From assembly GCA_966250385.1 (NCBI GenBank), contig CBINHC010000004.1, positions 124,001-188,000 of the forward strand: a stretch of DNA of 64,000 nucleotides, written 5' to 3'. Each line of letters opens with the position of its first letter. The stretch's first letter is position 1. Source of the stretch: DASWTL01 sp966250385 (GTDB lineage: Bacteria > Bacteroidota > Bacteroidia > Sphingobacteriales > Sphingobacteriaceae). This document shows positions 9,189-16,215 of the stretch, in pieces. The position numbers and the translations under genes were made by a program. The notes under the pieces are model-generated. The model was not told the DNA's origin. It worked only from the letters and a program-made list of their open reading frames with translations, and did no database searches.

Positions 9189-10490
9189 TTATTTCTGACG
9201 GAAAAAGATCTGAATAGGCACCCCGCTGAAATCAAAGTTCTCCCGGAGCTTATTTTCCAGGAACCGTTTGTAAGGCTCCTTGATATACTGGGGCAGATTA
9301 CAGAAAAATGCGAACATCGGCGATGCGGCGCTGATCTGGGTGATGTACTTGATCTTGATATATTTTCCCTTGGTCGCAGGAGGCGGATATTTTTCTATAA
9401 TAGGTAACAACACGTCGTTCAGCTTCGATGTTGGAATTTTTTTGAGTTTATTCTCATACACCGCTGCGGCTCCCTCGATCGCCTTGAAGATCCGCTGCTT
9501 TTCCACCACCGAGGTGAAGATGATCGGCACATCGGTGAACGGAGCGATCCGCTGACGGATCTGCTCTTCAAAGAGCTTGGTGGTCTTGGTGTTCTTTTCG
9601 ATCAGATCCCATTTGTTCACCAGGATCACGACCCCTTTTTTGTTTTTCTCGGCCAGGTGAAAGATGTTGATGTCCTGCGCTTCAATGCCTTCTACCGCAT
9701 CGATCATCAGGATGATCACATCCGCCTCTTCGAGCGCCTTAATGGTTCGCATGACCGAATAGAACTCGATGTTTTCCTTAACCTTCGTTTTCTTCCGGAG
9801 TCCCGCCGTGTCGATCAGCATGAATTCGTGTCCGAACTGGTTATAGTGGATGTGGATGGAATCCCTGGTCGTACCGGCAATCGGTGTGACGATATTCCGC
9901 TCCTTCCCGATCAGCGCATTGATCAGGGATGATTTGCCGACGTTTGGACGTCCCACGATCGCATACTTGGGAAGCGAGCTCTCTTCTTCGGGCTCTTTCT
10001 CAAAATGGCTGACCACCTCATCCAGTAATTCGCCGGTCCCGGATCCGGTCATCGAGGAGATCGAATAGATCTCGCCCAGGCCGAAACTGTAAAATGTGGT
10101 CGCCTCTGCGATCTGCTGGTTATTGTCTACCTTGTTGGCTACGACAAATACCGGTTTCTTGCTCCTCCTCAGGATATTCGCTATTTCATCATCCAGGTCG
10201 GTGATGCCGGTGGTGACGTCCACAAGGAACAGGATCACACTGGCTTCCTCGATGGCGATCAACACCTGTTCCCGGATGGCACTCTCAAACACATCGGCAG
10301 AATTGGCCACATAACCGCCCGTATCGATGACGGTAAAGGTCTTGTCTGTCCATTCAGCTATTCCGTAATGGCGGTCCCGTGTTACCCCGCTAAAATCATC
10401 TACAATTGCCTTACGGGTTTCTGTGAGGCGGTTATAGAGGGTTGATTTCCCCACATTTGGCCTGCCTACTATCGCTACTATATTACTCAT
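9189..10490 (-). CDS. der: Ribosome biogenesis GTPase Der (EngA)
   Basis: 433-aa tandem GTPase acting in 50S subunit assembly. Two complete G domains: the first with GRPNVGKST, DTGG and NKVD; the second with GRPNVGKSS, DTAG and NKWD; then the C-terminal KH-like domain (from about residue 350), whose basic residues bind rRNA. Length is normal. It follows era by 58 bp on the same strand, an arrangement often seen in Bacteroidota, and both act late in ribosome assembly. Confidence 0.98.
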   Translation of the reverse strand: MSNIVAIVGRPNVGKSTLYNRLTETRKAIVDDFSGVTRDRHYGIAEWTDKTFTVIDTGGYVANSADVFESAIREQVLIAIEEASVILFLVDVTTGITDLDDEIANILRRSKKPVFVVANKVDNNQQIAEATTFYSFGLGEIYSISSMTGSGTGELLDEVVSHFEKEPEEESSLPKYAIVGRPNVGKSSLINALIGKERNIVTPIAGTTRDSIHIHYNQFGHEFMLIDTAGLRKKTKVKENIEFYSVMRTIKALEEADVIILMIDAVEGIEAQDINIFHLAEKNKKGVVILVNKWDLIEKNTKTTKLFEEQIRQRIAPFTDVPIIFTSVVEKQRIFKAIEGAAAVYENKLKKIPTSKLNDVLLPIIEKYPPPATKGKYIKIKYITQISAASPMFAFFCNLPQYIKEPYKRFLENKLRENFDFSGVPIQIFFRQK

Positions 10491-10548
10491 TTTAAATATT
10501 GAAAATTGTGAGCCGGCGCCGTTTCCGGGAGGCCGGTTCTAGATGAAG

Positions 10549-11427
10549 TTAATCCTCGTAGCCGAACCGTTTGAGGTAATTCTTGCGGTTTCGCCAGTCG
10601 GAGAGAACTTTTACGAATAATTCCAGGAATACCTTCCGCTGCAAAAACTCTTCAATGTCCTTGCGCGCATAGGTTCCTACTTTCTTTATCATTTCACCGC
10701 CCTTGCCGATCAGGATGTTCTTTTGCGAATCCCGTTCCACAATGATCTCCGCGCTGATCCGCGTGATCGCCGGTTCTTCCTTGAACGAAGTGATGACGAC
10801 CTCGGTGCTGTAGGGGATCTCCTTTTCATATAATTTGAAGATCTTCTCCCGGATCATTTCAGACACGAAGAAACGCTCATTCTTATCGGTCAGCGCATCT
10901 TTCTCATAGTAGGGCGGATGTTCGGGGAGTTTATCCAGAATGAATTGCATCACGGAGGCAACATTGTGATCATGCAGTGCCGACACCGCGAAGATCGCCG
11001 GGGTGTTCAGGGTGCTTTCCCAGAAAGCGATCTTTTCCTTAACCTTCTCTTCGGATGATTTATCGATCTTGTTAATGATGACGGCAATCGGCGAGGTGCT
11101 ATTCTGCAGCCTGGTCACCACGTCCTGCTCATCATACTTCTCGTTGATGTCGGTAACGAAGAGGATGACGTCCGCGTCCACGAGTGATTCCCTTACGAAT
11201 CCCATCATCGATTCCTGCAGACCATACTTGGGCTGGATCACCCCCGGTGTATCGGAAAAGACGATCTGGTAATCCTCTTCATTGACGATCCCGAGAATCC
11301 GGTGACGTGTTGTCTGCGCTTTAGGAGTGACGATGGACATCTTTTCTCCCACCAATGCATTCATCAGTGTGGACTTCCCGACATTCGGCTTTCCGATCAA
11401 ACTTACAAATCCGGCTTTATGAGGCAT
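10549..11427 (-). CDS. era: GTPase Era
   Basis: 292-aa GTPase that binds the 3' end of 16S rRNA during 30S maturation. G1 is GKPNVGKST, G3 is DTPG, G4 is NKID. The C-terminal KH domain carries the GKGGEMIKK loop (GxxG) around residue 240. Start chosen at ATG 11427, the only one that keeps the G1 motif at the expected distance. It is divergent from tRNA-fMet, with a 108-bp intergenic region, and precedes der. Confidence 0.98.
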   Translation of the reverse strand: MPHKAGFVSLIGKPNVGKSTLMNALVGEKMSIVTPKAQTTRHRILGIVNEEDYQIVFSDTPGVIQPKYGLQESMMGFVRESLVDADVILFVTDINEKYDEQDVVTRLQNSTSPIAVIINKIDKSSEEKVKEKIAFWESTLNTPAIFAVSALHDHNVASVMQFILDKLPEHPPYYEKDALTDKNERFFVSEMIREKIFKLYEKEIPYSTEVVITSFKEEPAITRISAEIIVERDSQKNILIGKGGEMIKKVGTYARKDIEEFLQRKVFLELFVKVLSDWRNRKNYLKRFGYED

Positions 11428-11449
11428 TGAAACTTTTTTTTAAAAAATA

Positions 11450-11481
11450 TTTGGAGTGCAAAGAAACGAAATATATCTTTG
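11450..11481 (+). promoter_or_regulatory. Promoter of tRNA-fMet
   Basis: TTTG at 11450-11453 and TATCTTTG at 11474-11481 with a 20-nt spacer: a textbook Bacteroidota sigma-A-type promoter. The bases after it (CAGTCC) match those after the tRNA-Glu and tRNA-Asn -7 boxes, suggesting a common initiation context for stable RNA genes. Confidence 0.85.
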
Positions 11482-11535
11482 CAGTCCAATTAAAACAAAC
11501 CGCTACTTCAAAAAGCGGCGTTTAATTGTCAAAAG

Positions 11536-11608
<73 letters not shown>

Positions 11609-11611
11609 CCT

Positions 11612-11644
11612 AAAGCGGATCGATTTTTCGGTCCGCTTTTTTTT
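11612..11644 (+). terminator. Intrinsic terminator of tRNA-fMet
   Basis: A 12-bp stem (AAAGCGGATCGA with TCGGTCCGCTTT, one G-T pair) with a TTTT loop is followed directly by an eight-base T-run. Confidence 0.92.
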
Positions 11645-11854
11645 GTTTAAGGATTCCGCACTCTGCCGGCCGGGACGAGTTTCCGGATTTGAATAAAAAT
11701 CGCTATAATCGTTCAAGGCTGCGCCGGATAAGTAGCATTTGGAAAAACAATTTTCGTGAATTGTCAGTTTTCGAATGTTACAGGGAGTTGGGTGCAGGGA
11801 ATGGTCACTTTTTAAGCCTTACCGGTTCGATTTTTTTAACAGTTAGTAAAAACT

Positions 11855-12226
11855 ATGGCAAAACGCATCCTGATTTTTGATGATGATACGGATATCCTCG
11901 CGATCTGCAGTTATATCTTAGAGGACCAGGGATGGGATGTGCATACCAGAACAAACTGCAATAACATTATTGAAACGCTCGAGGAGATCAAGCCCAGCGT
12001 GATCCTGATGGATAACTGGATCCCGGATACCGGCGGAATTATTGCTACCCAGCTTATCAAGGAGCATCCATCCTTCAAATCAATACCTGTCATTTATTTT
12101 TCCGCCAATAATGATATCAAGACGCTGGCCAAACAGGCCGGGGCCGATACGTTCCTTGCAAAGCCTTTTGATATCAGCGAACTGGAAGAGGTGGTGAACT
12201 CGGTGGCTATTCATGCGTCGGAATAG
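11855..12226 (+). CDS. Stand-alone response-regulator receiver protein
   Basis: 123 aa, a single CheY-like receiver domain with no output domain. Acidic pocket D9-D10-D11, phospho-acceptor D53 (ILMDNWIP), switch Ser83, Lys103 in LAKPFD. No histidine kinase lies nearby, so it is an orphan that works either as a phosphorelay intermediate or by protein contact. Flanked by tRNA-fMet and tRNA-Glu, each with its own transcription unit, so it is monocistronic. The upstream 245 bp hold only the tRNA terminator and an unconvincing small frame. Confidence 0.93.
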   Translation: MAKRILIFDDDTDILAICSYILEDQGWDVHTRTNCNNIIETLEEIKPSVILMDNWIPDTGGIIATQLIKEHPSFKSIPVIYFSANNDIKTLAKQAGADTFLAKPFDISELEEVVNSVAIHASE

Positions 12227-12266
12227 CAAAAAGAAAAAAAGTATTTTAATTATCTCCGGGAATCTT

Positions 12267-12274
12267 TACCTTTG
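12267..12274 (+). promoter_or_regulatory. -7 element of the first tRNA-Glu promoter
   Basis: TACCTTTG followed by CAGACCCTTT, the same string as before the second tRNA-Glu copy. A TTTA at 12245-12248 with an 18-nt spacer is the only -33 candidate. Confidence 0.65.
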
Positions 12275-12302
12275 CAGACCCTTTGAACAAGGGGTAATTA
12301 TT

Positions 12303-12374
12303 GGCCCGTTCGTCTAGGGGTTAGGACGCAAGATTTTCATTCTTGAAACAGGGGTTCGATTCCCCTACGGGCTA
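12303..12374 (+). tRNA. tRNA-Glu (TTC), copy 1
   Basis: Acceptor GGCCCGT with ACGGGCT (G1-T72 wobble), anticodon stem CAAGA/TCTTG with loop TTTTCAT (anticodon TTC), T-stem AGGGG/CCCCT. Seventy-two nucleotides, CCA not encoded. Identical base for base to the copy at 14707-14778. Confidence 0.97.
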
Positions 12375-12390
12375 CTAAAAAACAAGAGCT

Positions 12391-12425
12391 AAAAAGCCTG
12401 CAATCTTTGGTTGCAGGCTTTTTTT
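12391..12425 (+). terminator. Terminator of tRNA-Glu copy 1
   Basis: Stem AAGCCTGCAA (12394-12403) with TTGCAGGCTT (12411-12420), 7-nt loop and T-run to 12425. The core GCCTGCAA/TTGCAGGC recurs in the terminator of copy 2. Confidence 0.92.
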
Positions 12426-12675
12426 GTTGTCCGGTATTCTGAGGTTTCCCATTTCCCTCGTGGACCGGCAAGCTCGTATTTTTTGGAGAAAAGCTGATGA
12501 TCGAAGATTGTCTTCTTTGACAGTCAGCAGGTTCCGGAGATGCAATAGGCTGAGAAAGACAACTTCGTTCCAATTTCTGCGAGGCAATGCTTTAGACTGC
12601 CGTTTGTTTTTTCCCCGCTGCTGTCAATTCCTCTTACCGATCGGTCTCAGCTATCGAGGTGTGAGATTTATAAAT
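12426..12675. other. Gene-free stretch before hipB
   Basis: About 250 bp without a supportable gene. The small frames here have no recognisable content, and one on the minus strand is a translation of the tRNA-Glu complement. I see no repeat, recombinase remnant or clear promoter other than that of hipB at the right end. Confidence 0.5.
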
Positions 12676-12724
12676 GATGGATATTTTCGTCATTTTTGTT
12701 ATATTTGATGGAAATATTCACCAT
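12676..12724 (+). promoter_or_regulatory. Predicted hipB promoter and paired operator
   Basis: Two related 18-mers, GATGGATATTTTCGTCAT (12676-12693) and GATGGAAATATTCACCAT (12707-12724), share 14 positions and start 31 bp apart, about three helical turns. The second is an inverted repeat GATGG-N9-CCATC (counting the C at 12725), the spacing class of known HipB operators (5-bp arms about 8 nt apart). A TATATTTG -7 box (12700-12707) lies between them, immediately before the hipB ATG at 12726. This is what an autorepressed toxin-antitoxin promoter should look like. Confidence 0.6.
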
Positions 12725-12725
12725 C

Positions 12726-13037
12726 ATGAACGTCAAAAAACATCTTGTATTTCCCAGACATCTTAAGACTCTAGGCATACTCGGTGAGAATATCAAACTT
12801 GCACGTAAACGGCGGAAACTGACAACTATCCAGGTTTCAGAACGTGCGGGTATAGATCGGGGTACGCTCCGGGAAATAGAGCGTGGCAATCCCAGAGTTT
12901 CATTGGGAGCATACTTTAATGTGCTCAGAGTACTTAACCTGCAGGATGACTTTCTGAAAATTGCTGCCGATGATGAATTTGGGAAGAAGTTACAGGACCT
13001 GCAATTGTTATTATCACCTCGCCATGGCAGCAAATAG
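12726..13037 (+). CDS. HipB-like antitoxin, XRE-family helix-turn-helix
   Basis: 103 aa if started at ATG 12726 (the open frame runs back to 12696). It has a Cro/CI-type HTH between about residues 20 and 75: LGENIKLARKRRKLT, then IQVSERAGIDRGTLREIERG as recognition region. It overlaps the downstream hipA-like gene by 14 bp, the translational coupling usual for type II toxin-antitoxin operons, where antitoxin precedes toxin. It should bind the paired operator directly upstream. It lies between two duplicated tRNA-Glu units and is more A+T-rich than the neighbouring housekeeping genes, consistent with transfer. Confidence 0.88.
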   Translation: MNVKKHLVFPRHLKTLGILGENIKLARKRRKLTTIQVSERAGIDRGTLREIERGNPRVSLGAYFNVLRVLNLQDDFLKIAADDEFGKKLQDLQLLLSPRHGSK

Positions 13038-14283
13038 AACCGACATTTGGGTATACGCACATTGGAAGGGTCTAACCGAGCCCCAGCTAATAGGGCGATT
13101 GTCAGCTCATCAAGCCAAGGGTAAAAAGGCCTTTAGTTTCGAGTATGAGAAGTCCTGGATAAGCTCTCGTGCCCAGGTTTTGCTGGATCCGGATATTAGT
13201 TGGTATCCTGGAATTCAGTTCCCGCTCGGCAAAGAAAACTTTGGAATATTTATGGATTCTATGCCTGACACGTGGGGGCGCAGACTGATGCAGCGTAGAG
13301 CAACATTAAAGGCCATGGAAAACAATAGGGCCACGCCCAATCTGTATGAGATCGATTATCTATTGGGGGTGCACGATAGCACACGAATGGGGGCTCTGAG
13401 ATTTAAGTCAGACCCTGATGGACCCTTTCTGGATAACGACTCGCGCTCACCGACGCCTCCATGGGCTCACATCCGCGAGTTGCAACAAAGTGCTGAGGCT
13501 TTTGAAGATGATGAGGACCGGGCAAATGAAAAGAAGTGGCTGGACCTGCTCATTGCGCCCGGCTCATCGTTGGGAGGTGCGCGACCTAAAGCCAATATAC
13601 TTGATCAGGATAGTCACCCCTGGATTGCAAAGTTTCCTTCAAACAATGATACCATCGATAAAGCTGCCTGGGAGTATCTCGCTTATCTGCTCGCGATTGA
13701 TGCGGGGATTGACATGGCTGAAAGTAAACTTGAAAAAGTGCGCGGACAGTTCCGTACTTTCTTCACTAAAAGATTTGATCGGGATAATGGAGAACGCATA
13801 CATTTTGCTTCCGCGATGACCATGACGGGGAAAAATGAAGAAATGATTCGCGACGAAACCCCGAGCTATCTGGATATTGCTGAATTTTTACAGTTTTCTG
13901 GCGGGAATATCGATGCCGACCTCCGGCAGCTTTGGAGAAGAATCATTTTCAATATAACCATATCTAATACGGACGACCATTTGCGTAATCACGGTTTTAT
14001 TTTGAGGGATAAGGGCTGGTGCCTTTCCCCGGCATATGATCTGAATCCATCGATAGACAAAGCTGGCCTTGCTCTTAATATCGATACGGATAACAATATG
14101 CTAGATTATGATTTGGCGAAAAGTGTGGGTGGGTTCTTTCGGCTTGGAGACCGGGATATGGGAAAAATAATTGAAGAGGTTCGGGTTGCCGTAGGGAAAT
14201 GGAGGCAATTGGCAGCAGAAATTGGCATATCAAGGGCGGAACAGGAATTAATGGCAGGGGCGTTCGCATTATCCATTCATTAG
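13024..14283 (+). CDS. HipA-like Ser/Thr kinase toxin
   Basis: 419 aa from ATG 13024 (the open frame begins at 12961, but the preceding residues are an out-of-context translation of hipB). N-terminal HipA_N subdomain (about 5-110, with ...LGKENFGIFMDSMPDTWGRR, a family signature), the glycine-rich loop SSLGGARPKA that supplies the ATP-binding/autophosphorylation Ser, the catalytic loop ISNTDDHLRNHGF (Asp base plus Asn) and the SPAYDLNP magnesium motif. E. coli HipA phosphorylates glutamyl-tRNA synthetase; the target here is unknown. All kinase motifs are intact, so the toxin should be active. Coupled to its antitoxin by a 14-bp overlap. Confidence 0.92.
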   Translation: MAANRTDIWVYAHWKGLTEPQLIGRLSAHQAKGKKAFSFEYEKSWISSRAQVLLDPDISWYPGIQFPLGKENFGIFMDSMPDTWGRRLMQRRATLKAMENNRATPNLYEIDYLLGVHDSTRMGALRFKSDPDGPFLDNDSRSPTPPWAHIRELQQSAEAFEDDEDRANEKKWLDLLIAPGSSLGGARPKANILDQDSHPWIAKFPSNNDTIDKAAWEYLAYLLAIDAGIDMAESKLEKVRGQFRTFFTKRFDRDNGERIHFASAMTMTGKNEEMIRDETPSYLDIAEFLQFSGGNIDADLRQLWRRIIFNITISNTDDHLRNHGFILRDKGWCLSPAYDLNPSIDKAGLALNIDTDNNMLDYDLAKSVGGFFRLGDRDMGKIIEEVRVAVGKWRQLAAEIGISRAEQELMAGAFALSIH

Positions 14284-14645
14284 ATGAATTCCGGTTGCGT
14301 ATTTCGATAAAAAATCTTCCTAGAAAGTGTTCTTGTGCTTAGCCCTAAAATGCGTGGTTAGATTGTCGGTAGTAATGCCGTAAGAATTATATTATTAACT
14401 GGCGCCCGGAAATCCGATCGGGTTCGCCAAGGATTGCTATGCGCGCATCCATCACTGACAAGTAGAAAGCTTTTTAAGGGGCTTCATTCAGTTTCAGCCG
14501 AGAAAACATAAGGATCAGACAGCGGACTTCACCATTTAGCCCCCGGGGAGGTTCCTGGTCTTCTCGGTCCTGCGGAAAAGTTATATCTAACCCCATTGAT
14601 TGTGAGGGCTGTTTCTTGAAACGCCCCGCAGTTCTCATTTTTTCT
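14284..14645. other. Gene-free stretch after hipA
   Basis: About 360 bp with no convincing open frame, terminator or repeat. Composition returns gradually to the chromosomal level toward the second tRNA-Glu. It may hold decayed sequence from the insertion that brought hipBA, but nothing recognisable remains. Confidence 0.45.
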
Positions 14646-14676
14646 TTTGTTTATAGGCGTATTTAATTTACTTTTG
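14646..14676 (+). promoter_or_regulatory. Promoter of tRNA-Glu copy 2
   Basis: TTTG (14646-14649) and TACTTTTG (14669-14676) with a 19-nt spacer, followed by CAGACCCTTT. This is a complete Bacteroidota promoter, better than that of copy 1. Confidence 0.85.
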
Positions 14677-14706
14677 CAGACCCTTTCGGAAAGAGTATCC
14701 GAAAAC

Positions 14707-14778
14707 GGCCCGTTCGTCTAGGGGTTAGGACGCAAGATTTTCATTCTTGAAACAGGGGTTCGATTCCCCTACGGGCTA
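14707..14778 (+). tRNA. tRNA-Glu (TTC), copy 2
   Basis: Same 72-nt sequence as 12303-12374, with its own promoter and a terminator that shares the GCCTGCAA/TTGCAGGC core. The whole transcription unit, not only the tRNA, is therefore duplicated around hipBA. Confidence 0.97.
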
Positions 14779-14799
14779 CAAAGCTTATCGAAAACATTC

Positions 14800-14830
14800 A
14801 GAAAGCCTGCAAATTTTTTGCAGGCTTTCT
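14800..14830 (+). terminator. Terminator of tRNA-Glu copy 2
   Basis: A 14-bp perfect stem (14800-14813 with 14817-14830) with a three-base loop. The T-tract is weak (GCCTTTT). Confidence 0.8.
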
Positions 14831-15031
14831 GCCTTTTAACGCTTTTCGCTGTACGTTGAGCTTCCGCATTGACTGGTGCGGGAAATGGCTCGAACCGGTC
14901 GGTTTTTTCGATTTCTTGTCGATTTTCTTAGTGCTATAGAATAGTAACTAAAAGTTAACTAAAAAGCAAATGAATTTTGTTAACGGTAGTATTTTTTTTG
15001 TAAACGGTTAGAAGCCTATCACTTTAGGTTG

Positions 15032-15039
15032 TATCTTTG
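15032..15039 (+). promoter_or_regulatory. -7 promoter element of the 89-aa protein gene
   Basis: TATCTTTG preceded by TTAG at 15008-15011 (20-nt spacer), a one-mismatch match to the -33 TTTG. The transcript would have a leader of about 25 nt before the GTG at 15071. AATTAACCATTAAT (15048-15061) lies in that leader and recurs with one change upstream of the T9SS gene. Confidence 0.6.
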
Positions 15040-15070
15040 GGCGTAATAATTAACCATTAATCACTTTCCC

Positions 15071-15340
15071 GTGTTGTCAGAGTTTTTACGTTTTTATTAT
15101 CCATACGGTCATGTCATGCTGGCCCTTTATGGAACATTTTCTGCACTTGTTTGCGTTCAGGCCGTGAGATATCTGTTTTTCCGCCTGAAAGAAGAAGCTG
15201 ATGCGAAAGCACTTCTTGCTGAAATGAGGAGCAACCGGGCGAAATACCAAAAGAGTACCCTGCTGGATGATCTTCCTTTCCTGATGTCTGAAGAAAAGGT
15301 ATCAGAGGAATCAAAGGCAGAACAGACTACATTGGTGTAG
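15071..15340 (+). CDS. Small membrane protein of unknown function
   Basis: 89 aa. One hydrophobic segment (about residues 14-37, MLALYGTFSALVCVQAVRYL) is followed by a charged cytosolic tail rich in Lys, Glu and Ala with coiled-coil character. I do not recognise the family. The frame starts at GTG 15071; ATG 15116 inside the membrane segment is less likely. Support for a real gene is a good upstream promoter, a strong terminator at 15417 and coding-like composition. It stands alone, with no operon partner. Confidence 0.6.
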   Translation: MLSEFLRFYYPYGHVMLALYGTFSALVCVQAVRYLFFRLKEEADAKALLAEMRSNRAKYQKSTLLDDLPFLMSEEKVSEESKAEQTTLV

Positions 15341-15416
15341 GCCGGCCGCCGGCTGACCGTTTATGCGGATGGCTGGTATTGGGTGCTGCAGGCCCTCATA
15401 TCGAAATTAACGTATC

Positions 15417-15448
15417 AACTTCTTCCATCCGGGAGAAGTTTTTTTTTG
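15417..15448 (+). terminator. Intrinsic terminator
   Basis: A 10-bp stem (AACTTCTTCC with GGGAGAAGTT, one G-T pair) with an ATCC loop and an eight-base T-run. It ends the transcript of the 89-aa gene. Confidence 0.92.
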
Positions 15449-15559
15449 GGGGGATTTACCGGGCGTATTTTTCCTAATATGAAACCCCTGTGCGGATCTG
15501 GTTAAAACAAAATAATTAAAACCCTCGCTACGGGTCGGCGTTTATATAACTGATTGTAA

Positions 15560-15862
15560 ATGAGCCGAATTATGCCACGAGAAACTGCCACTTCGATTAA
15601 GAACTGGATCAAGAAAATGGGTTTTAAACTGATTAAATCTCACAACCTGAATCATAGGACCACTAAAATCAACTATTATAGTCTGGGCAATTTCGGAGTA
15701 TATGAGGAGATCCTGAAGACACAAAAATCCGGTACTTCGGAGAAACGCAAATTCATTTCCTGGACCCCCTGGGGAATTGATTTCGAAGTCAATTCCGTCC
15801 GCGATCTGAGCCGGGCTTATGAGGAATTTGTGGAATACAATCCCAATGTGGTTCTTTCCTGA
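15560..15862 (+). CDS. Hypothetical 100-aa protein
   Basis: Basic N-terminal half and acidic C-terminal half, no signal peptide, no membrane segment, no domain I recognise. ATG 15560 is preceded by TGTAA. The aromatic block FISWTPWGIDFEV (about 66-78) looks like the core strand of a small alpha/beta domain. It has its own intergenic spaces on both sides (about 110 bp after the terminator, over 350 bp before the T9SS gene). It could be a lineage-specific gene; moderate trust only. Confidence 0.55.
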   Translation: MSRIMPRETATSIKNWIKKMGFKLIKSHNLNHRTTKINYYSLGNFGVYEEILKTQKSGTSEKRKFISWTPWGIDFEVNSVRDLSRAYEEFVEYNPNVVLS

Positions 15863-16142
15863 ACCGCAGTTCCCATCCTTTAGCGACTAAAGACTGTCTG
15901 CAGCGATCCGGTTGCGCACTGCACGATGATTTATTGTGGATTATTGTCCCGCTTTATCGCTGATTTTCTACAACGACCATCCAGGTTACCTGACCACGAA
16001 CCGGAACTTCCATGTCCCGGACTTCGGCCCCGGCGCGATTGATTTCATCTTACTTCCTATGATCCGGGCACGTATCAGACCTGTAAGACCATGTTGAGGC
16101 CGGGATTTACCCATCACTTTCCGACTGGTACGCTTATTGAAT
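15863..16142. other. Gene-free stretch upstream of the T9SS protein gene
   Basis: About 280 bp with stop codons in all frames at short intervals. No tRNA, terminator or promoter that I can support. Confidence 0.45.
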
Positions 16143-16177
16143 TAATTAACCATAAATTAATATTATTTCGTTAATTA
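16143..16177 (+). promoter_or_regulatory. AT-rich inverted repeat upstream of the T9SS protein gene
   Basis: TAATTAAC (16143-16150) and GTTAATTA (16170-16177) form 8-bp arms around a 19-nt AT-rich spacer. It includes AATTAACCATAAAT, nearly the same as 15048-15061. It may be a regulator site or UP-like element. A Shine-Dalgarno-like GGAAGGA precedes the ATG at 16216, unusual for this genome. Confidence 0.35.
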
Positions 16178-16215
16178 TTGGGCATTTTTTAATTTGATTC
16201 TACAACGGAAGGAAT

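Noticed and set aside
11689..11880. 63-aa frame between tRNA-fMet and the receiver gene
   Set aside because: It overlaps the receiver start out of frame, has no domain and no promoter of its own; probably leader sequence.
12337..12573. Minus-strand frame ending VARRGIEPLFQE
   Set aside because: It is translated from the complement of tRNA-Glu, a well-known annotation artefact; no other content.
12961..13023. Longer N-terminus of the HipA-like protein
   Set aside because: These 21 codons lie within hipB in another frame and match no HipA; the ATG at 13024 fits the family start.
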